From the NCBI GenBank assembly GCA_903813345.2, contig CAIIXF020000006.1, forward strand, positions 16,494,348 to 16,558,347: a stretch of DNA of 64,000 nucleotides, read 5' to 3'. Every line of letters starts with the position of its first letter. Position 1 is the first letter of the stretch. The DNA comes from Owenia fusiformis (lineage: Eukaryota; Annelida; Polychaeta; Sabellida; Oweniidae). The notes beneath the pieces were generated by a model, which saw nothing but the letters and a program-made list of their open reading frames with translations, made no database searches and was not told the origin of the DNA. Of the stretch, positions 24,201 through 43,900 are shown piece after piece. The position numbers were made by a program, and so were the translations under genes.

Positions 24201-24896
24201 GTCAATATTTGTTTTAACAAAAGAGTAGTATTTCTATTTTTTCAGACCACGCTTGCGTAGGTGCTGGGAATAAAGTGCAATTTATTTGATCAATATCTAT
24301 GAAAAAGTATGCACCTTTATTAGTCAAGTATCTGTTTATTAGCCGATATATGCCTTTGGGGGTTTCTTAAATCAAGATAACATCCATGCTACTCACCATC
24401 TTAGAAACCTCCAGTTCTTGGTTACACATTGGAAGCATGGTTTAAAGCAATGCGTTTGCAACTTGCCTAGAAATCCATTTTCTTTCATCAATGAATATCC
24501 TATGCCTAACGATGCAAGTCCCGTAATAACTGTCACTACAATGGCGCCCTCTGGATTGTATAATAACGCAAATGCAATATATACAAACCACCCTATTAGA
24601 AGGATAAACTTTGTAATTTTCCAGAGTTTATGTTTTTGTTGATGATAATATGCTGATAGTTTCCTTTGGATTTTTAGCACATTTTGTAAACATGTTTCTT
24701 TTGACAATGATTCTTCAGTTTCCCCTGTGTGGGTTGTTTCTTTATCAGTAACAGTTGGCGTGTTTTGTTTGTCAAGTGTTATTGGACATTTCTCTGGAAT
24801 ATTGATATGAACATGAGAGGCATCTTCGCGGGGGTTTGGATTTGTAATCTTTGGTATATCTATAGATGTCTCTGATGCATACGCCTTGTTTTCCAT
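18300..24896 (-). CDS. Concentrative nucleoside transporter-like protein (SLC28/CNT family), ten exons
   Basis: Minus-strand coding exons are 24397-24896, 23965-24109, 23353-23544, 22183-22344, 21546-21671, 19646-19773, 19230-19398, 18885-19043, 18589-18769 and 18300-18343. All phases agree and the total is 601 aa, within the CNT size range. The start MENKAYASE follows an acceptor at 24908. About 90 polar cytosolic residues precede the first membrane helices (about 94-113 and 117-137). Family landmarks include YFLVAKENPEYLRSLAGL, KVNWRPVVWGLGLQFIFGL, GEAYTNHPIAFQ, GWIMEVTCGTTTIESI, FVNAALSYIGG and IKLFVNEYLSYE. CNTs import nucleosides with sodium. Here the hairpin motif usually GQTE reads SGVE, and the usual GFANFSSIG reads GFGSVMDIG, so residues that contact the nucleoside in CNT structures are changed. 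Substrate is therefore uncertain. Intron 3 has a GC donor. The last short exon is the least certain. Confidence 0.9.
19827..21286. mobile_element. TIR element carrying a tandem array of about nine 140-bp units
   Basis: ATGTCACCACC at 19827-19837 is inverted at 21276-21286 (GGTGGTGACAT), bounding a tandem array at about 19840-21175. Each unit contains TCAATTTGAAGCAAGTTGAA, several TGACCT and AGGTCA hexamers, and GAACATGTAGATGATTTTG. The 3' end has the GC-rich segment GGACGCCAACCGCCGTCGC. It lies in SLC28 intron 5. No coding frame is present. Confidence 0.8.
22445..23283. mobile_element. 840-bp fold-back palindrome
   Basis: AAGTTTGGCAACCTTAGCTC at the left end is inverted at 23264-23283, and matching inverted segments continue to a centre near 22860. 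The arms have diverged by point changes. It lies in SLC28 intron 3. A short ORF inside (22894-23115) is a by-product. Target duplication not obvious. Confidence 0.75.
23740..23990. repeat. Tandem duplication of the SLC28 exon 2 splice-donor region
   Basis: About 3.5 copies of a roughly 65-bp unit, with GTACCTTAGTTGGATGTGTA, GATTTGATAAATGATGGTTG and CAATGGATTATGTTGCATAA in order. The rightmost copy covers the end of coding exon 2 and its donor (exon end at 23965), so the intron contains partial copies of exon end plus donor. Confidence 0.75.
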
Positions 24897-24907
24897 GACG
24901 GAGTCAC

Positions 24908-27900
24908 CTGAAAACAAAGTATGTCATTTGATAAGGTACCATAGTGCCTGAATGAGAATTTATGTTTAATAGTTGCATATTTACATTTGGGTCTCCTCCA
25001 AATTATATTTATACTATCATGTTTATAAACATGAGATTCTGAGTTTTTGCCAAGCGAAGTCAATCCTGGTATTTTTTTATTTAGGTTTCACGTTATAAAC
25101 ACTGTGAAAGGCAACGTGTTATCATGAATAAAAGAAAGTGAATATAAGAAAGTAAAATTGAAGTTGTCACATTGCGATAAAGGAATATGTCGAGCAAGAA
25201 ATGTCTGAACTTTATCTTTATCACCACAATGACATCTCATGAATGAACTTAAATACCAGGACAATGAGGACATACATTCTATTTCAATCATTTTATATTT
25301 TGACATGCATAGTAGCTAGCTTAAAAAGATCACGTTAATACTATTTAAACAACGGATGTGTTTATATAAATACAGCCACAAAGAGAAAAGCTGTCTTAAG
25401 TTTACTGTTTAGAAACCAAAACGTATAGCTCGTCTAATTAACACGGCATGATACTGTTTTAAACCAGCATCTTACGATGAGTTGATCACCAAATGGAAGC
25501 TACAATTAGCATCATATACTGACAAACCAGCAAATTACTTATATAATTACATCGTTTCACTAATTAATCCATTTAGTGACAGTACGTGAGGGACATCAGT
25601 GGTAAATGATATAAAGTTTAACAGCATCATAGACGTACTTATAAGAGGATAGATCAACTCTGGAATGGTTGACCAAATCATTGAAATTGTAAGTATGTTA
25701 CGCTTAAAATAAATTTAAATTGTATCAACTTTACAAAATATTCCTACCTTTTAGCTTTTCTGCTTATTTGTCTAGCTGTTCATTGTATTTGGGTCAAGAT
25801 ACACAATATAGATGTAGTGAATTTATCCCACGAGTGCAATATATACTTCTCCTGCCATTAAAATAAGCAGTCGTGCATAATTCATTTCAATACTTTTTTC
25901 TCTTTAGACGTTGTGATAGTGAGTTTGCCTTTGTATGTATGCAATAACCTAAAGGGGTCATAAAACTGCATTCGGGTCACAACAACAAAGGGAAAGAAAT
26001 ATAGGGCATAAAATGGTTCTATTTTCGTACGTTTTTTCATTGTATTTTAATTTTGAGAATTGCAGATGTAATACTTAATTACTGTCATAGTTGACAACTG
26101 CAGATGTAATATTTAAATGCCGACTGACAATGCCGACCTGCATTTTTCAATAAGGTCGACGCTGTGGCGTATTTTAAAATCGTCATAAGGTGGTGGTTGC
26201 TCACTCCAGTCTAGAAATAACTTTACCATAAATATATTTGTATATACTTTCAAATTAAATTAACCCGGACATAAAAATGCTTCATAATCAAGCAAAAAAG
26301 ATGGTGTCACCAACATCGTCTTTACCTAAGACTAATATGAAAGTCTCAGGTTTTCATTTAAGAATTGATTTTCCATGTTAAGGAATAGGTAGTGGATTAA
26401 GAGATTATAAAGATATTTTAATTTTTGCACACTGGAATGTTTAATGATTCAAATTAATTTCAAAACTCTTAAAAATAAAAATGATAGGTCACCGACTTCT
26501 TTTTCATGTCAAATGGTACAGTACGTCTCCCCCTGGCCTACTTGCCCTCGTTGTGGGATCCGAATGACTTTCCCTAACTTGTATACGGGTAAAATCCTCT
26601 AGGTCAAATGGACCCCAATGATTCACAACGGATCAACGCAAGACTGAATCCGATCATCCAAATCACTCGTCATGGTACTGTATCTATTACATGAATTGAT
26701 ACCCAAAATGAAATTCATTGATACATGGTCGTGCCTTACGTATGTATTACCCATCTTGCATGGATCATTTTTAAACGCAATTTCAAAACATTGCATTCAT
26801 GCTAAGGTCCAATTCACACATACATGCATCTTGGCAAGGTGTGTCCGATTCCAGCCAATCCGTAGTATTTCATATACAGTAACTGCACTGCATTATATAA
26901 TTAACCACACCCAAGCCAGGTCATTAGTTGAATGGTTGTCAAGCTAACAATTTGACTCTACAGATTGAAATTGATGCTTCGCCAACTGCAAATTTTTTTT
27001 CTTTGAAATAAGGTCTGCTAGTGATTTTACAATGTGTGAAAATAATTTAAGTTCAAGATATGATGCATTGTGGCTTATTCATTCCACCCAAGCGTTGTTT
27101 TCTAAACTTTCGGTCATGCAAAGATTTGAAAAACCACCTTCAGAGGGTCCACACTGCACTGACTGTTATTGTTAAAATGAAATTATTAGCGAGAATTGGT
27201 AAGAACAACATGCACAGCATATTACTTCAGTGTAGTTTTAACTGTAATATTATGATTTTCTACAACATCGTTGCCCAATTCCAAGATCGCAGCATCCATA
27301 GAAAGTATAGTGACACGGTTGAATGATTTTGTGCCAGAAATCTTGTTTTTCTTAAACATAAGAGTGTTTCAAGACTTTTTGTGCAATTTAAGCCCAATCG
27401 CACCAATAGAAGAGCTTTTATAGCTGCTTTGTTAACCCCGGGGTCATTTATTTTAGGGCCATGCAGTTTTATACCTAACTGACCATTTTTGCAATAGAAA
27501 TACTGCTACTCGCTATGGCTTAACAAAAATTCACAATATTTAGCATGTCAAAACGTTTATTCGCACTTCCATAATGTTTATTGCCAAAATCACTGAACCA
27601 TGAAACAAAAAAATGGTCAAATCTAGTCATTTTTGATCAGAGATTACCCCAAATTAGCCATTATTTAGTGATTAATTTCAGTAAATGAGCTTCTATATTA
27701 AATTATCATATCAGTTTTGCATAACAATGTTCTTGTTTTAATTACATGCATGTTAGTAACTGTTTTCAGCCATATTTAGTCAGTCTATTGGGTTAAATGT
27801 GTCAAATTTGTCATATATTTTCAAGAAAAATTCAGACACAAAGGAAAAAGCTGTATTACATGCTATGATAATAACTAAATCCTTAAATTCGGTAATAATT

Positions 27901-29093
27901 TGATAAAAGCCTGTCAACAACCTCTTAAAACCAGCACTAACAGCCCTCTTGTGCTATCCTGTAACAAAATACAGGCCAAAAAAGGTCAAAACCTGTGATT
28001 TTTAGGTAAAAAATGAAAAATGCCGAATCAGCGAAAATCTAAATTACTAATTCTTCAGATAATTTGATTTTTCTTAGAGATGCAAGGTACACATTGGTAA
28101 GAAAGTGTAATTTTTACAAAAATAACGCTATTTCCCACCCTAGTACTGTCACCACCCTGTTGCTAATAGGGTCAAGATTGCAGTAAAAAATCCCATTGAC
28201 GACCATTATAACGTTTCATTTCATAATATATTCATGGGCACAGATCTAGCTCAGCGAAACAGTGCCCAGTGTTCATTGGAGTCTTGTCTAGCTTGCCGTT
28301 ACAAAATAAGCATACGGTGACCACACCGTTTTTGAGATAACTGAATCTGGAGAGAGCTACCACCGTAAAGCTACCTGTTTCAGAAAATTATTCTGCTCTA
28401 CATAGTCTCAAAAATCACTCCGCCATCTATAAAAATTCTGTTTCTAACCAAACTTGTAAATGTTTCCTGATAGATTAGTACTTACCCTATCGAGAATAAA
28501 CCTTGATTCATTTATCAAACACTAGATGGCGCTGCGACGGGACAGAAAAGGAGAAAGAGCTTTTTATACAGAAAACCGGTAACCGCTAGTATCCCTACTC
28601 CGAACTATATTCATAAATCCCAAGCACTGTGCATATACATGACATTGTTCTAAGATTAGGAGAAACTCTATTAACTTTCTGTGCTTTTTGAGACAAAAGT
28701 TTGGCAGTTTGGTGATAGGTTTCGCCACTTTACATAGTTTTATCATCGGTAGCTTCTGCAAGTTCGAAGCGGTAACATGATCATCTAGTTCGTTTTACTT
28801 TCCAGAACAGAGCAAAGTCTAATTACTGTGACTCAACTAACACTTATGAAAATAAATTCAGCCGGAAATATAACTGATTGCAATTTTCGGTGCGACACTG
28901 GAGTTAGTGTGTCAATACTCCAGTTTTGTAAAGAAGCTTAAAATGGCATATATATATGAGAAAGTTGAATCAGCTTAGATTCTAGTAATCAAGAACACTC
29001 ACAATGTAGACATTAATACCTTGTTTTTCTACTTTGTTATTTGAACGAATTGAGGGGAATTATATTTAACTTGTTTAAATTTTATGTTTAAGG
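24908..29093. other. 4.2-kb gap between SLC28 and the AROM-like gene
   Basis: AT-rich DNA with stops throughout. It should contain the 5' untranslated exon and promoter of SLC28 (minus) and the promoter of the AROM-like gene (plus), but no convincing core promoter is seen. A short frame at 27060-27326 has a few Cys and His residues but no proper zinc finger. Nothing else is supported. Confidence 0.5.
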
Positions 29094-29129
29094 TAGTTCT
29101 GGGTTAGGCAGTGCAATAGGCATATCATC

Positions 29130-32100
29130 ATGACGGTCACGTTTTCTGCATTGGAGACACTGGTGGACCATGTGTTGGAATTCTCCCATATAGGATTATG
29201 TATCGACGCCAACGTGCAAACCATTTACGTAGGAAGACTCAGCAACTTGGAGAACAAACTAAAAGAGTCGGGGAAAAGTGTACAAAGTTTTGTCGTTCAA
29301 CCTGGAGAACAATCAAAATGCAGAGAAGGGAAATCAAAAATGGAGGACTTTTTCTTGAAACATTGCTTTCCTCGGAATGGGAGTTGTTTAATAGCGATAG
29401 GTGGCGGTGTTGTCGGAGATTTGGTGGGTTTTGTTGCTGCCACCTATATGCGAGGGATTGCATTTGTTCAAGTGCCAACCACTTTACTGGCGATGGTGGA
29501 TAGTAGCATTGGTGGCAAAGTAGGCATTGATCACCCTTGTGGCAAAAACTTGCTTGGAGCGTTCTACCATCCTCTCCTCACTCTTATTGACGTGTCCTTC
29601 GCCATGACCTTGCCTCAAACTGAACTCAGCAACGGAATGGCAGAAGCCATCAAAACCGCTCTGGTGGCTGACCAACAGCTTTGGGCGATGGTGAAAGACA
29701 ATGATATAAACTCTTGTAAAGATATCGAGTTTCTAACAAATGTCGTGAAACACGCATCATCAGTAAAAGTGGACATTACGACAAGTGACAATAAAGAACA
29801 AGGTCTGGGTAAAGTACCAAGACAAGTGTTGAACTTTGGCCATACTATTGGGCATGCGATTGAAATCGTATCTGGTCTTCCCCATGGTCAATGCGTTGCC
29901 ATGGGTATCGCTTGTGAAATCATGCTAAATGGAGCCAATGGCGAGGGATTGGTACCATGTATGCTACAAGCAGACATTATACGAACACTTGAACGATATC
30001 GCCTCCCAGTCTTCATTCCAGCCCATCTGAAAATCGAGAACATCATGTTTTCTTTGAAATGGGACAAAAAGTGTGGAAAACTTGCCACGATTAAAGGAGT
30101 TCAAAAGCCAGTGATCATCCAAGTGAATAAAGATGATATTATAAAGGTCGCTACTCAAAGGCAACTTACACCTGTCAAAGAAATACTTTTAAATGGTACC
30201 CCAGACACACAAGTGGATAACAACAATGGGACGAAATCCTCATCATTCGACACTGTTAAGATCTACCAAGGTTACCAACCTGTAATACTCATTGGTATGA
30301 AATGCTCAGGAAAAACCACAAATGGACGGTTTATTTCAGCAAACACGGGAAAACAGTTTATCGATATGGACGAATACTTTACTACGCAAAAGAACATCAC
30401 TCCTGGTGAATGGATTCAGATTCATGGTTTCTCGAGTTTCCATGAACAAGAATATGAGTGTCTTAAAGATGTCATTGCCATGGGAACATATGAAATAATT
30501 GCTACGGGTGGTGGTGTAGTTGAACATCCTAAGAGCAGGGCCATTTTGAAGGCTAAAAAGTATGTGATCCATTTGAAGCGTCCTTTGTCGAAAATCGAGG
30601 CTGACTTGGCAGACGTGACCTTGCCTTACAAACAAAGCCTCTCAGATGTATGGGAATATAGGAAATCATTGTACGATGACTGTGCAACATATGTATATCA
30701 TTCAAGAGAAACATCCGAAAATGTATCACCGTCAGCATTACGACATTGGCTGGATAATATTTTACAACCGAGAAGCGTTCCGACGGAATCTTTCATGCTT
30801 TGTTTTGACCCTGTTGATATATCAATACAACCGCTGGCAATGAGCCGCGCCGCAATTGACGCTGATTTAGTTGAACTAAGAGCTGATCTATTGGAACCTC
30901 TTGATGAATCCACCCTCGAGAGCGCAATCACGGGTCTGCAAGATCTGACTAATAAACCCATACTCCTAACATTCAGGAGTGTTAGCGAAGGTGGTGCTTT
31001 TATTGGTGATCCTAGGGAGTATATCAACCTAGGACTGCGACTTGGGGTTGAGTGGATTGATATAGAGTTATCATGGACATTCAAAGTTGATCGACGTCAC
31101 GCTAGAGTTATCGGCAGTTATCATGCAATCACTTGTGACGGTATTCGTGCCGTGGTTTGTCAAGGATTGGCTCGACACAAACCTGATGTTGCAAAAATAG
31201 TTTTACCTGGCAACGAGGATGCTGATGCAGCTGACACACTGAACCAACTTCAAAATGAAACTCGTATCCCATGGATCGTTATCACTAAAGGGGGAGACAT
31301 ATCAAGCCGATTCTCTAGAGTTGTGAACAAGTGCCTAACACCCGTGTGTGATCCATCTTTGACATTAACAGATAAAGGTCAACTGAGCATTCGAGAGATC
31401 AAGGCAATTAGAAGCACTCTAGACGGTACTTCAAGGCGTAAAAAATTCTATTTATTTGGAGATAAATCTGTCGTGAATTCACCCTCTCCTTGGTTGCATA
31501 ACACAGCTTTTGAACACGGCCACATCGATGCAATTTACAACATTTGCTATGATCCGAAGCCCACCATTATTGACAAGCTCAAAGATGGTGATTTCGGTGG
31601 TGCAAGTGTGACGATTCCATATAAACTTGAAGCAATGTCTTGGGTCGATGCAGTTGACCAATGTGCTGTAGATATAGGTGCCATTAACACCATCTATTGG
31701 CATGGAGAGGAACTACGAGGTTGTAACACAGATTGGGAGGCGATATACAAGATCTTAAGGGAAGTCAGTCCGCAATCTGTGGTTATTCTAGGGAGCGGGG
31801 GAACTGCAAGGGCGGCTGCATATGCTTGCAATCAGGCTGCCATTTCTTTTACAGTGTGTGCTAGAAACGTGAAATCTGCCGAGCAACTGGTTTCCTCTTT
31901 TAATGGTGTGGGTGTTTTAACCTTAGAAGCACTAGAGGGTGACCACGCTTTTGCCGAATCCTCAGACACAATGATCATCAATGCCCTTCCTGGCACAGTT
32001 AAACCCCCCGTAAATGCATTCAAAGAAGGTTCTACATGGATGGATTGCAGTTATGGAAATCCCCCAAGAGACAAGTTCCAATACATCGATGGCTATAAGA

Positions 32101-32210
32101 TGCTTGTGTTGCAAGCAGAGGGTCAATACAGGAAATGGTTTAACGATGAAATGTCCATACAAAAATGTTACAGTGAGAGCATGAACGATTTTATTACGTA
32201 TAAACAGTAA
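29130..32210 (+). CDS. Intronless AROM-like multifunctional shikimate-pathway protein lacking EPSP synthase
   Basis: One uninterrupted 1026-codon frame; an in-frame TAG lies 36 bases before the first ATG. Residues 1-350 are 3-dehydroquinate synthase: GGGVVGD at 91-97, zinc ligands E172, H238 and H252, and NFGHTIGHAIE. Residues 383-545 are a shikimate kinase: Walker A GMKCSGKTT (389-397), DMDEYF and TGGGV. Residues 554-755 are type I dehydroquinase: E582, R584, R616, E620, catalytic H665 and Schiff-base K689. Residues 770-1015 are shikimate dehydrogenase: S784, S786, K832, N853, D868 and NADP motif GSGGTARA (888-895). The order equals fungal AROM, but the roughly 450-residue EPSP synthase domain between the first two is replaced by a linker of about 30 residues. 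As encoded it could take DAHP to shikimate or its phosphate, not to chorismate. The kinase lacks two usual arginines (H438, L498). Animals normally lack this pathway, so horizontal transfer is inferred. AATAAA lies at 32715. Confidence 0.93.
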   Translation: MTVTFSALETLVDHVLEFSHIGLCIDANVQTIYVGRLSNLENKLKESGKSVQSFVVQPGEQSKCREGKSKMEDFFLKHCFPRNGSCLIAIGGGVVGDLVGFVAATYMRGIAFVQVPTTLLAMVDSSIGGKVGIDHPCGKNLLGAFYHPLLTLIDVSFAMTLPQTELSNGMAEAIKTALVADQQLWAMVKDNDINSCKDIEFLTNVVKHASSVKVDITTSDNKEQGLGKVPRQVLNFGHTIGHAIEIVSGLPHGQCVAMGIACEIMLNGANGEGLVPCMLQADIIRTLERYRLPVFIPAHLKIENIMFSLKWDKKCGKLATIKGVQKPVIIQVNKDDIIKVATQRQLTPVKEILLNGTPDTQVDNNNGTKSSSFDTVKIYQGYQPVILIGMKCSGKTTNGRFISANTGKQFIDMDEYFTTQKNITPGEWIQIHGFSSFHEQEYECLKDVIAMGTYEIIATGGGVVEHPKSRAILKAKKYVIHLKRPLSKIEADLADVTLPYKQSLSDVWEYRKSLYDDCATYVYHSRETSENVSPSALRHWLDNILQPRSVPTESFMLCFDPVDISIQPLAMSRAAIDADLVELRADLLEPLDESTLESAITGLQDLTNKPILLTFRSVSEGGAFIGDPREYINLGLRLGVEWIDIELSWTFKVDRRHARVIGSYHAITCDGIRAVVCQGLARHKPDVAKIVLPGNEDADAADTLNQLQNETRIPWIVITKGGDISSRFSRVVNKCLTPVCDPSLTLTDKGQLSIREIKAIRSTLDGTSRRKKFYLFGDKSVVNSPSPWLHNTAFEHGHIDAIYNICYDPKPTIIDKLKDGDFGGASVTIPYKLEAMSWVDAVDQCAVDIGAINTIYWHGEELRGCNTDWEAIYKILREVSPQSVVILGSGGTARAAAYACNQAAISFTVCARNVKSAEQLVSSFNGVGVLTLEALEGDHAFAESSDTMIINALPGTVKPPVNAFKEGSTWMDCSYGNPPRDKFQYIDGYKMLVLQAEGQYRKWFNDEMSIQKCYSESMNDFITYKQ

Positions 32211-33302
32211 AAGACTGGTAAAGCCACTGCAACTTCTACAAACGTGTCTTGATGTGGAAATCCATGTAGACATAATCACTTCCGCAAACCGTATACAGCC
32301 ATGTGATTGTATTTTCCAAAATATAGATATCCAAAGGCATATGCATCGCTTTGTCGACATTCCTATATCAAAATTGCTAGTGTCCAAATATTAATTTGTG
32401 TGTTCATCTATCATTTGTTGTATACCCACTTGCTCAGAAAATCATGTGCAGCGCCATAGAATACTAGTATCCATGATCTCTGGTATTGGTCACGTGACTT
32501 CAATATTTTAGTATTTGTTATTTTGCGATTTTCAGTATTCTTGGCTTCAAAATACTCGTTTGATCAAAATAAAAAGAATTCTTGGTGATTACATACCAAC
32601 AATTTTAAGCAGCCAGGTATTTATACCTTACTTATAACCGGGAGGAATTGTAATTCCATTTTCAGCATTTGATCGAAAATCAGTTTTTGATGATTTTAAA
32701 CAATGGTTTTAGAAAATAAATATATTTGTAAACATCTAGTATTAACTAATATTTAAAAAGTTGTGAGCATTAGATGATACACACATAATCTATTATTTAT
32801 AAATAAGAAAGAGCAACATTGCCTATTTCTGTTCTACATATAAATATACATTTATATATAGTCTACACATTTTCTGTAAAATATTTACTGTAATATTATA
32901 TACTGTTAGAATAAATCCATTTTAATTACATTTCTATATATAAAGTGTGGGTTGTTGAGTCCTTGTCTTTAGTAATTGAATTAAAACTCAGTTTTGACAG
33001 TTTTTATATTGTTTTTATTCTAAAACTTCACACCTGGAATGTTGTTATTACAATTGAACAACAAGTCATACTAATTTATTAACAGTTTCAACACAGCAGA
33101 TCATATTGGTGAAGACGGAGAATTTTCATTAAATAAATATGAACACTTGGTCCTTCGTTTAACCCATTTGTATAATGAAACTATGTTTCCAATGTGGGCA
33201 CCACAAACGATACACATTAATAGCACAAAGTCTGTGCTGCAGTTTGGTTAAACTGTTACATATTGCAAGGTTGTGTTTTGTTATGTCATCTAGAGATGGT
33301 TG
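32211..33302. other. Convergent 3' region of AROM-like gene and GALE
   Basis: No gene seen. Plus-strand AATAAA at 32715 and 32910 would serve the AROM-like gene. Minus-strand AATAAA at 33075-33080 would serve GALE. The two transcription units converge here. Confidence 0.5.
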
Positions 33303-40802
<7,500 letters not shown>

Positions 40803-40983
40803 TTCCAAATCTGAAAACGATAAATCCAAATTTTTCATGGTGCTTTTATAAAGTTTAATAAAATGGCTTCCAAAGTCCCACCTAATAGTTATAAATCATT
40901 GATATGCAAAACTATTACCCAAAAACGTCATAAAACAGATGTCAAATTACACGAAAGGTTAAAGTCGTAAAAAAGATATCCTA

Positions 40984-43900
40984 CCTGCGTGTTTATGTTC
41001 TACAGTATGTTGTGTTAAAAACAAGCGAATAGCCTGAGGTTGTATTTAAAGGTCGTAAATCATGAAATCATAAGTAAATACATTATTTCATACGTTTTAA
41101 TTGCCATCTTTTTAAAGAGAGCAAAAATTACAAATTTTGAAATACCTTTAAAAAGTAGTTCTTTCATGAGGAATGGTTACATGTACATCGTCTCAATCAA
41201 AATGGATGTTGACTATTGGTACGACTCTTACTTTAAATGTTTTTCTGAACTCTCAAAAAGCTTTTACTGTGACTCAACTTCTGAAAAATTCCCTAAACAA
41301 ATAAAATCGCCCGTGTATCAAAATTAACATATGTATTACTATTTTATCAAGATTACTAAGGCTATCTGTTCAAATATCATAAAACAAACACATTGTTCTA
41401 TGCAAAAATACTGACGATGCTTCAAATATTTTGTCGAGGTTGAATGAAATCGTTTAGTCTACCTTAATGCCACCTCAAGCTAATTTATTTCAAAGGGTTG
41501 ATCTGATCCTAATTTTCAAGAAAAACAAAAATTCCGAGCGAGTGCGCTATTTTGTCAATAAAATACCTGAAATCAAGTTGCATAATTTGAAAAAGAACAC
41601 ATTCCTCTGTGTTTCTTATAATAAAGAGTTTCAGCAAATGCACAGTTCTATAGTTTTGAAAATCATCTCCTATTCAACCGGCCTTGATCTTCCGAAAGAA
41701 AGTGACGAATGTATTATTTATGCTATTCTTCCAGTGAACCCTTGGGACTTTTAAAGTGAGCAATCTATGGCGTTTTACTTGTTCTGAATTGTAAGATTTC
41801 CTTTATCCATATAATTTATAGAACTCTAGAAACAAGAACATAATCTCAAGTTTCATTTTAAGTAAACCATCTCAAATCTATTTATCGTGTTCTGCATGGA
41901 AGTTAGATGGCGCTACCAGACATCACTCTTAGAGTCAAGTAATACATGATAAAAAAAGCTAACATATATGCTTTATACATATGTATAGAACCTGGATACA
42001 AATTGTAATAAATAAATCAAAATGTCTTTTTACTCTAAGAATATGTGTTTGTTTGTTTGTTTGTATAGAATAAAACGGGTATAGAAAGATGAATGATATG
42101 TCATTGTTTCCATTTATAAGAAGGAAACTTTAAATCAATTAGCAAATGGATAAAAAATAAAACAATCAAACAAACAAACAAACAAACAGACAAGCAAACT
42201 TGATTGAAATACTGTACTATGTTTAATTTCAATAATATTTCAAGTAGTTTTGCAATCAAATGTTTTGGTGATGGACCAATCGACATCATTTCTAACTGCA
42301 GTAAAAGATCGAATATCAGTATTGTTTTAACAAGTTTAACACAGAATCCTCATAGCACCATCCAATTAATCTAAATTAATGTCATCTGATATCTGGAAGA
42401 AACGTTTCGAATTAACTTGCATCCTGACTCGATTTTACCTACCAAACTTTGCAATTATAGAACGGTTACTATGCAGTCTCAGAATTGGTGTGCTTCTCCA
42501 GGGTGTTTTTGCTTTTCATCTTTAATGGATTAAATGTGTTTCCTCGTGCAAAAAATGACTCCTACTCTAGTCACGGATTTGATAGGGTTTATCCATTCTG
42601 ATACTCATCTGCTTCACCAATTCAAAGCTGAGAAGAAATGAGATGTCATGATTATTATGGGGTGTATCGATTATCGTATTTTACCCAAATCGAAAAGAAC
42701 TCAAAGAGACTATACGTATACTTGACATTGTGACAATTTTCTTAATTCATCATTAATATATAAGGTTTTATAATGACGTGTGTGCCATATTAAAAAACTT
42801 CTTATATTTGTCTCACGATCCAGCATTCGTTATCCGAACGTGGCGTGGACAAGAAGTGTACTTTTAAGTCTCGTTATACAGACTGCATTCTCTCAATTCA
42901 ATGTATCCATAATGATGGACATAAGAAAAAACAACCAATGTTTCTTTAAAACATCCACCAGGCTTCCACCAGGTGCCAAAAATTCAAAACAATTACAAAT
43001 TAATGTTTGTAAAATGTGTTGATAGAGTGTTATTTTTGCTGTAACATAGGTGGGCTTATAAAATATTTCACTATATTCCACATAATGATTAGAAAAACAT
43101 TTTCCAGAAAAATCCTAAAATTAAGACATTTTGAATTAAATTCACACCTTTTTGGGATTTCTCTGATACATATTGAATTAAACTTTTCGGGAGTAGTATT
43201 TTGTTGTTATGATTTAGAAGGGGGATCGATCCCAGTGTAAGGGGTATCCAAACACCGGAGTCCAGATTGCCTCACATGTTGTTGCAACGTGTGAAAATAT
43301 GCGCAAAAATGTGTAAAATATGCGTGAGAGCTGAAACACACACCCGGTACAGACCAAAAGATGAAACTTTTAGACAATTTTCTCCTACCAGGCAGGCTCA
43401 GCTTACCCCTGTCCCGATGTGCGAATTTGACGAAAACTCCAAACAAACATTATTATTATGAAACAAAACAACCCTCAGAAAAAGTCTTGAAATCGTTGGA
43501 TATTTTAATTCCAACTTAATTCAAACAAATACGAACTAGCAAGTCTCGCCATGTCCTAACACCAGAAGCTACATACAAAAATGAAAATAATGCTGTTCTT
43601 AAAGTTAAATATGATCCACGTATATAACAAGCAAGACATCGGTTATATTGTTAAACAAAACAATGCATCTGCTCGAGAGTGGAAGGTTGCAACGAACAAG
43701 TGTTTTGAAGAAGACTGATAGGGCTTGTAAGAGTGTTTATAAAGTAGCTCTTGTAAAAACAGACATGGCACCATACCGCCTTCCCATTTATTCATTGACA
43801 GATGGGCAGCAGTTTAAAAATACATAAAACCAGAATCAGGATTCTAATCAGTGCATGTTCGAGCTGGAAAATTTCCGAATAAATTTCGTTTCCATGTAAA

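Noticed and set aside
27060-27326. 88-aa ORF with Cys and His residues suggesting a zinc finger
   Set aside because: Spacing does not fit C2H2 or another finger, and there is no neighbouring finger or clear exon signals.
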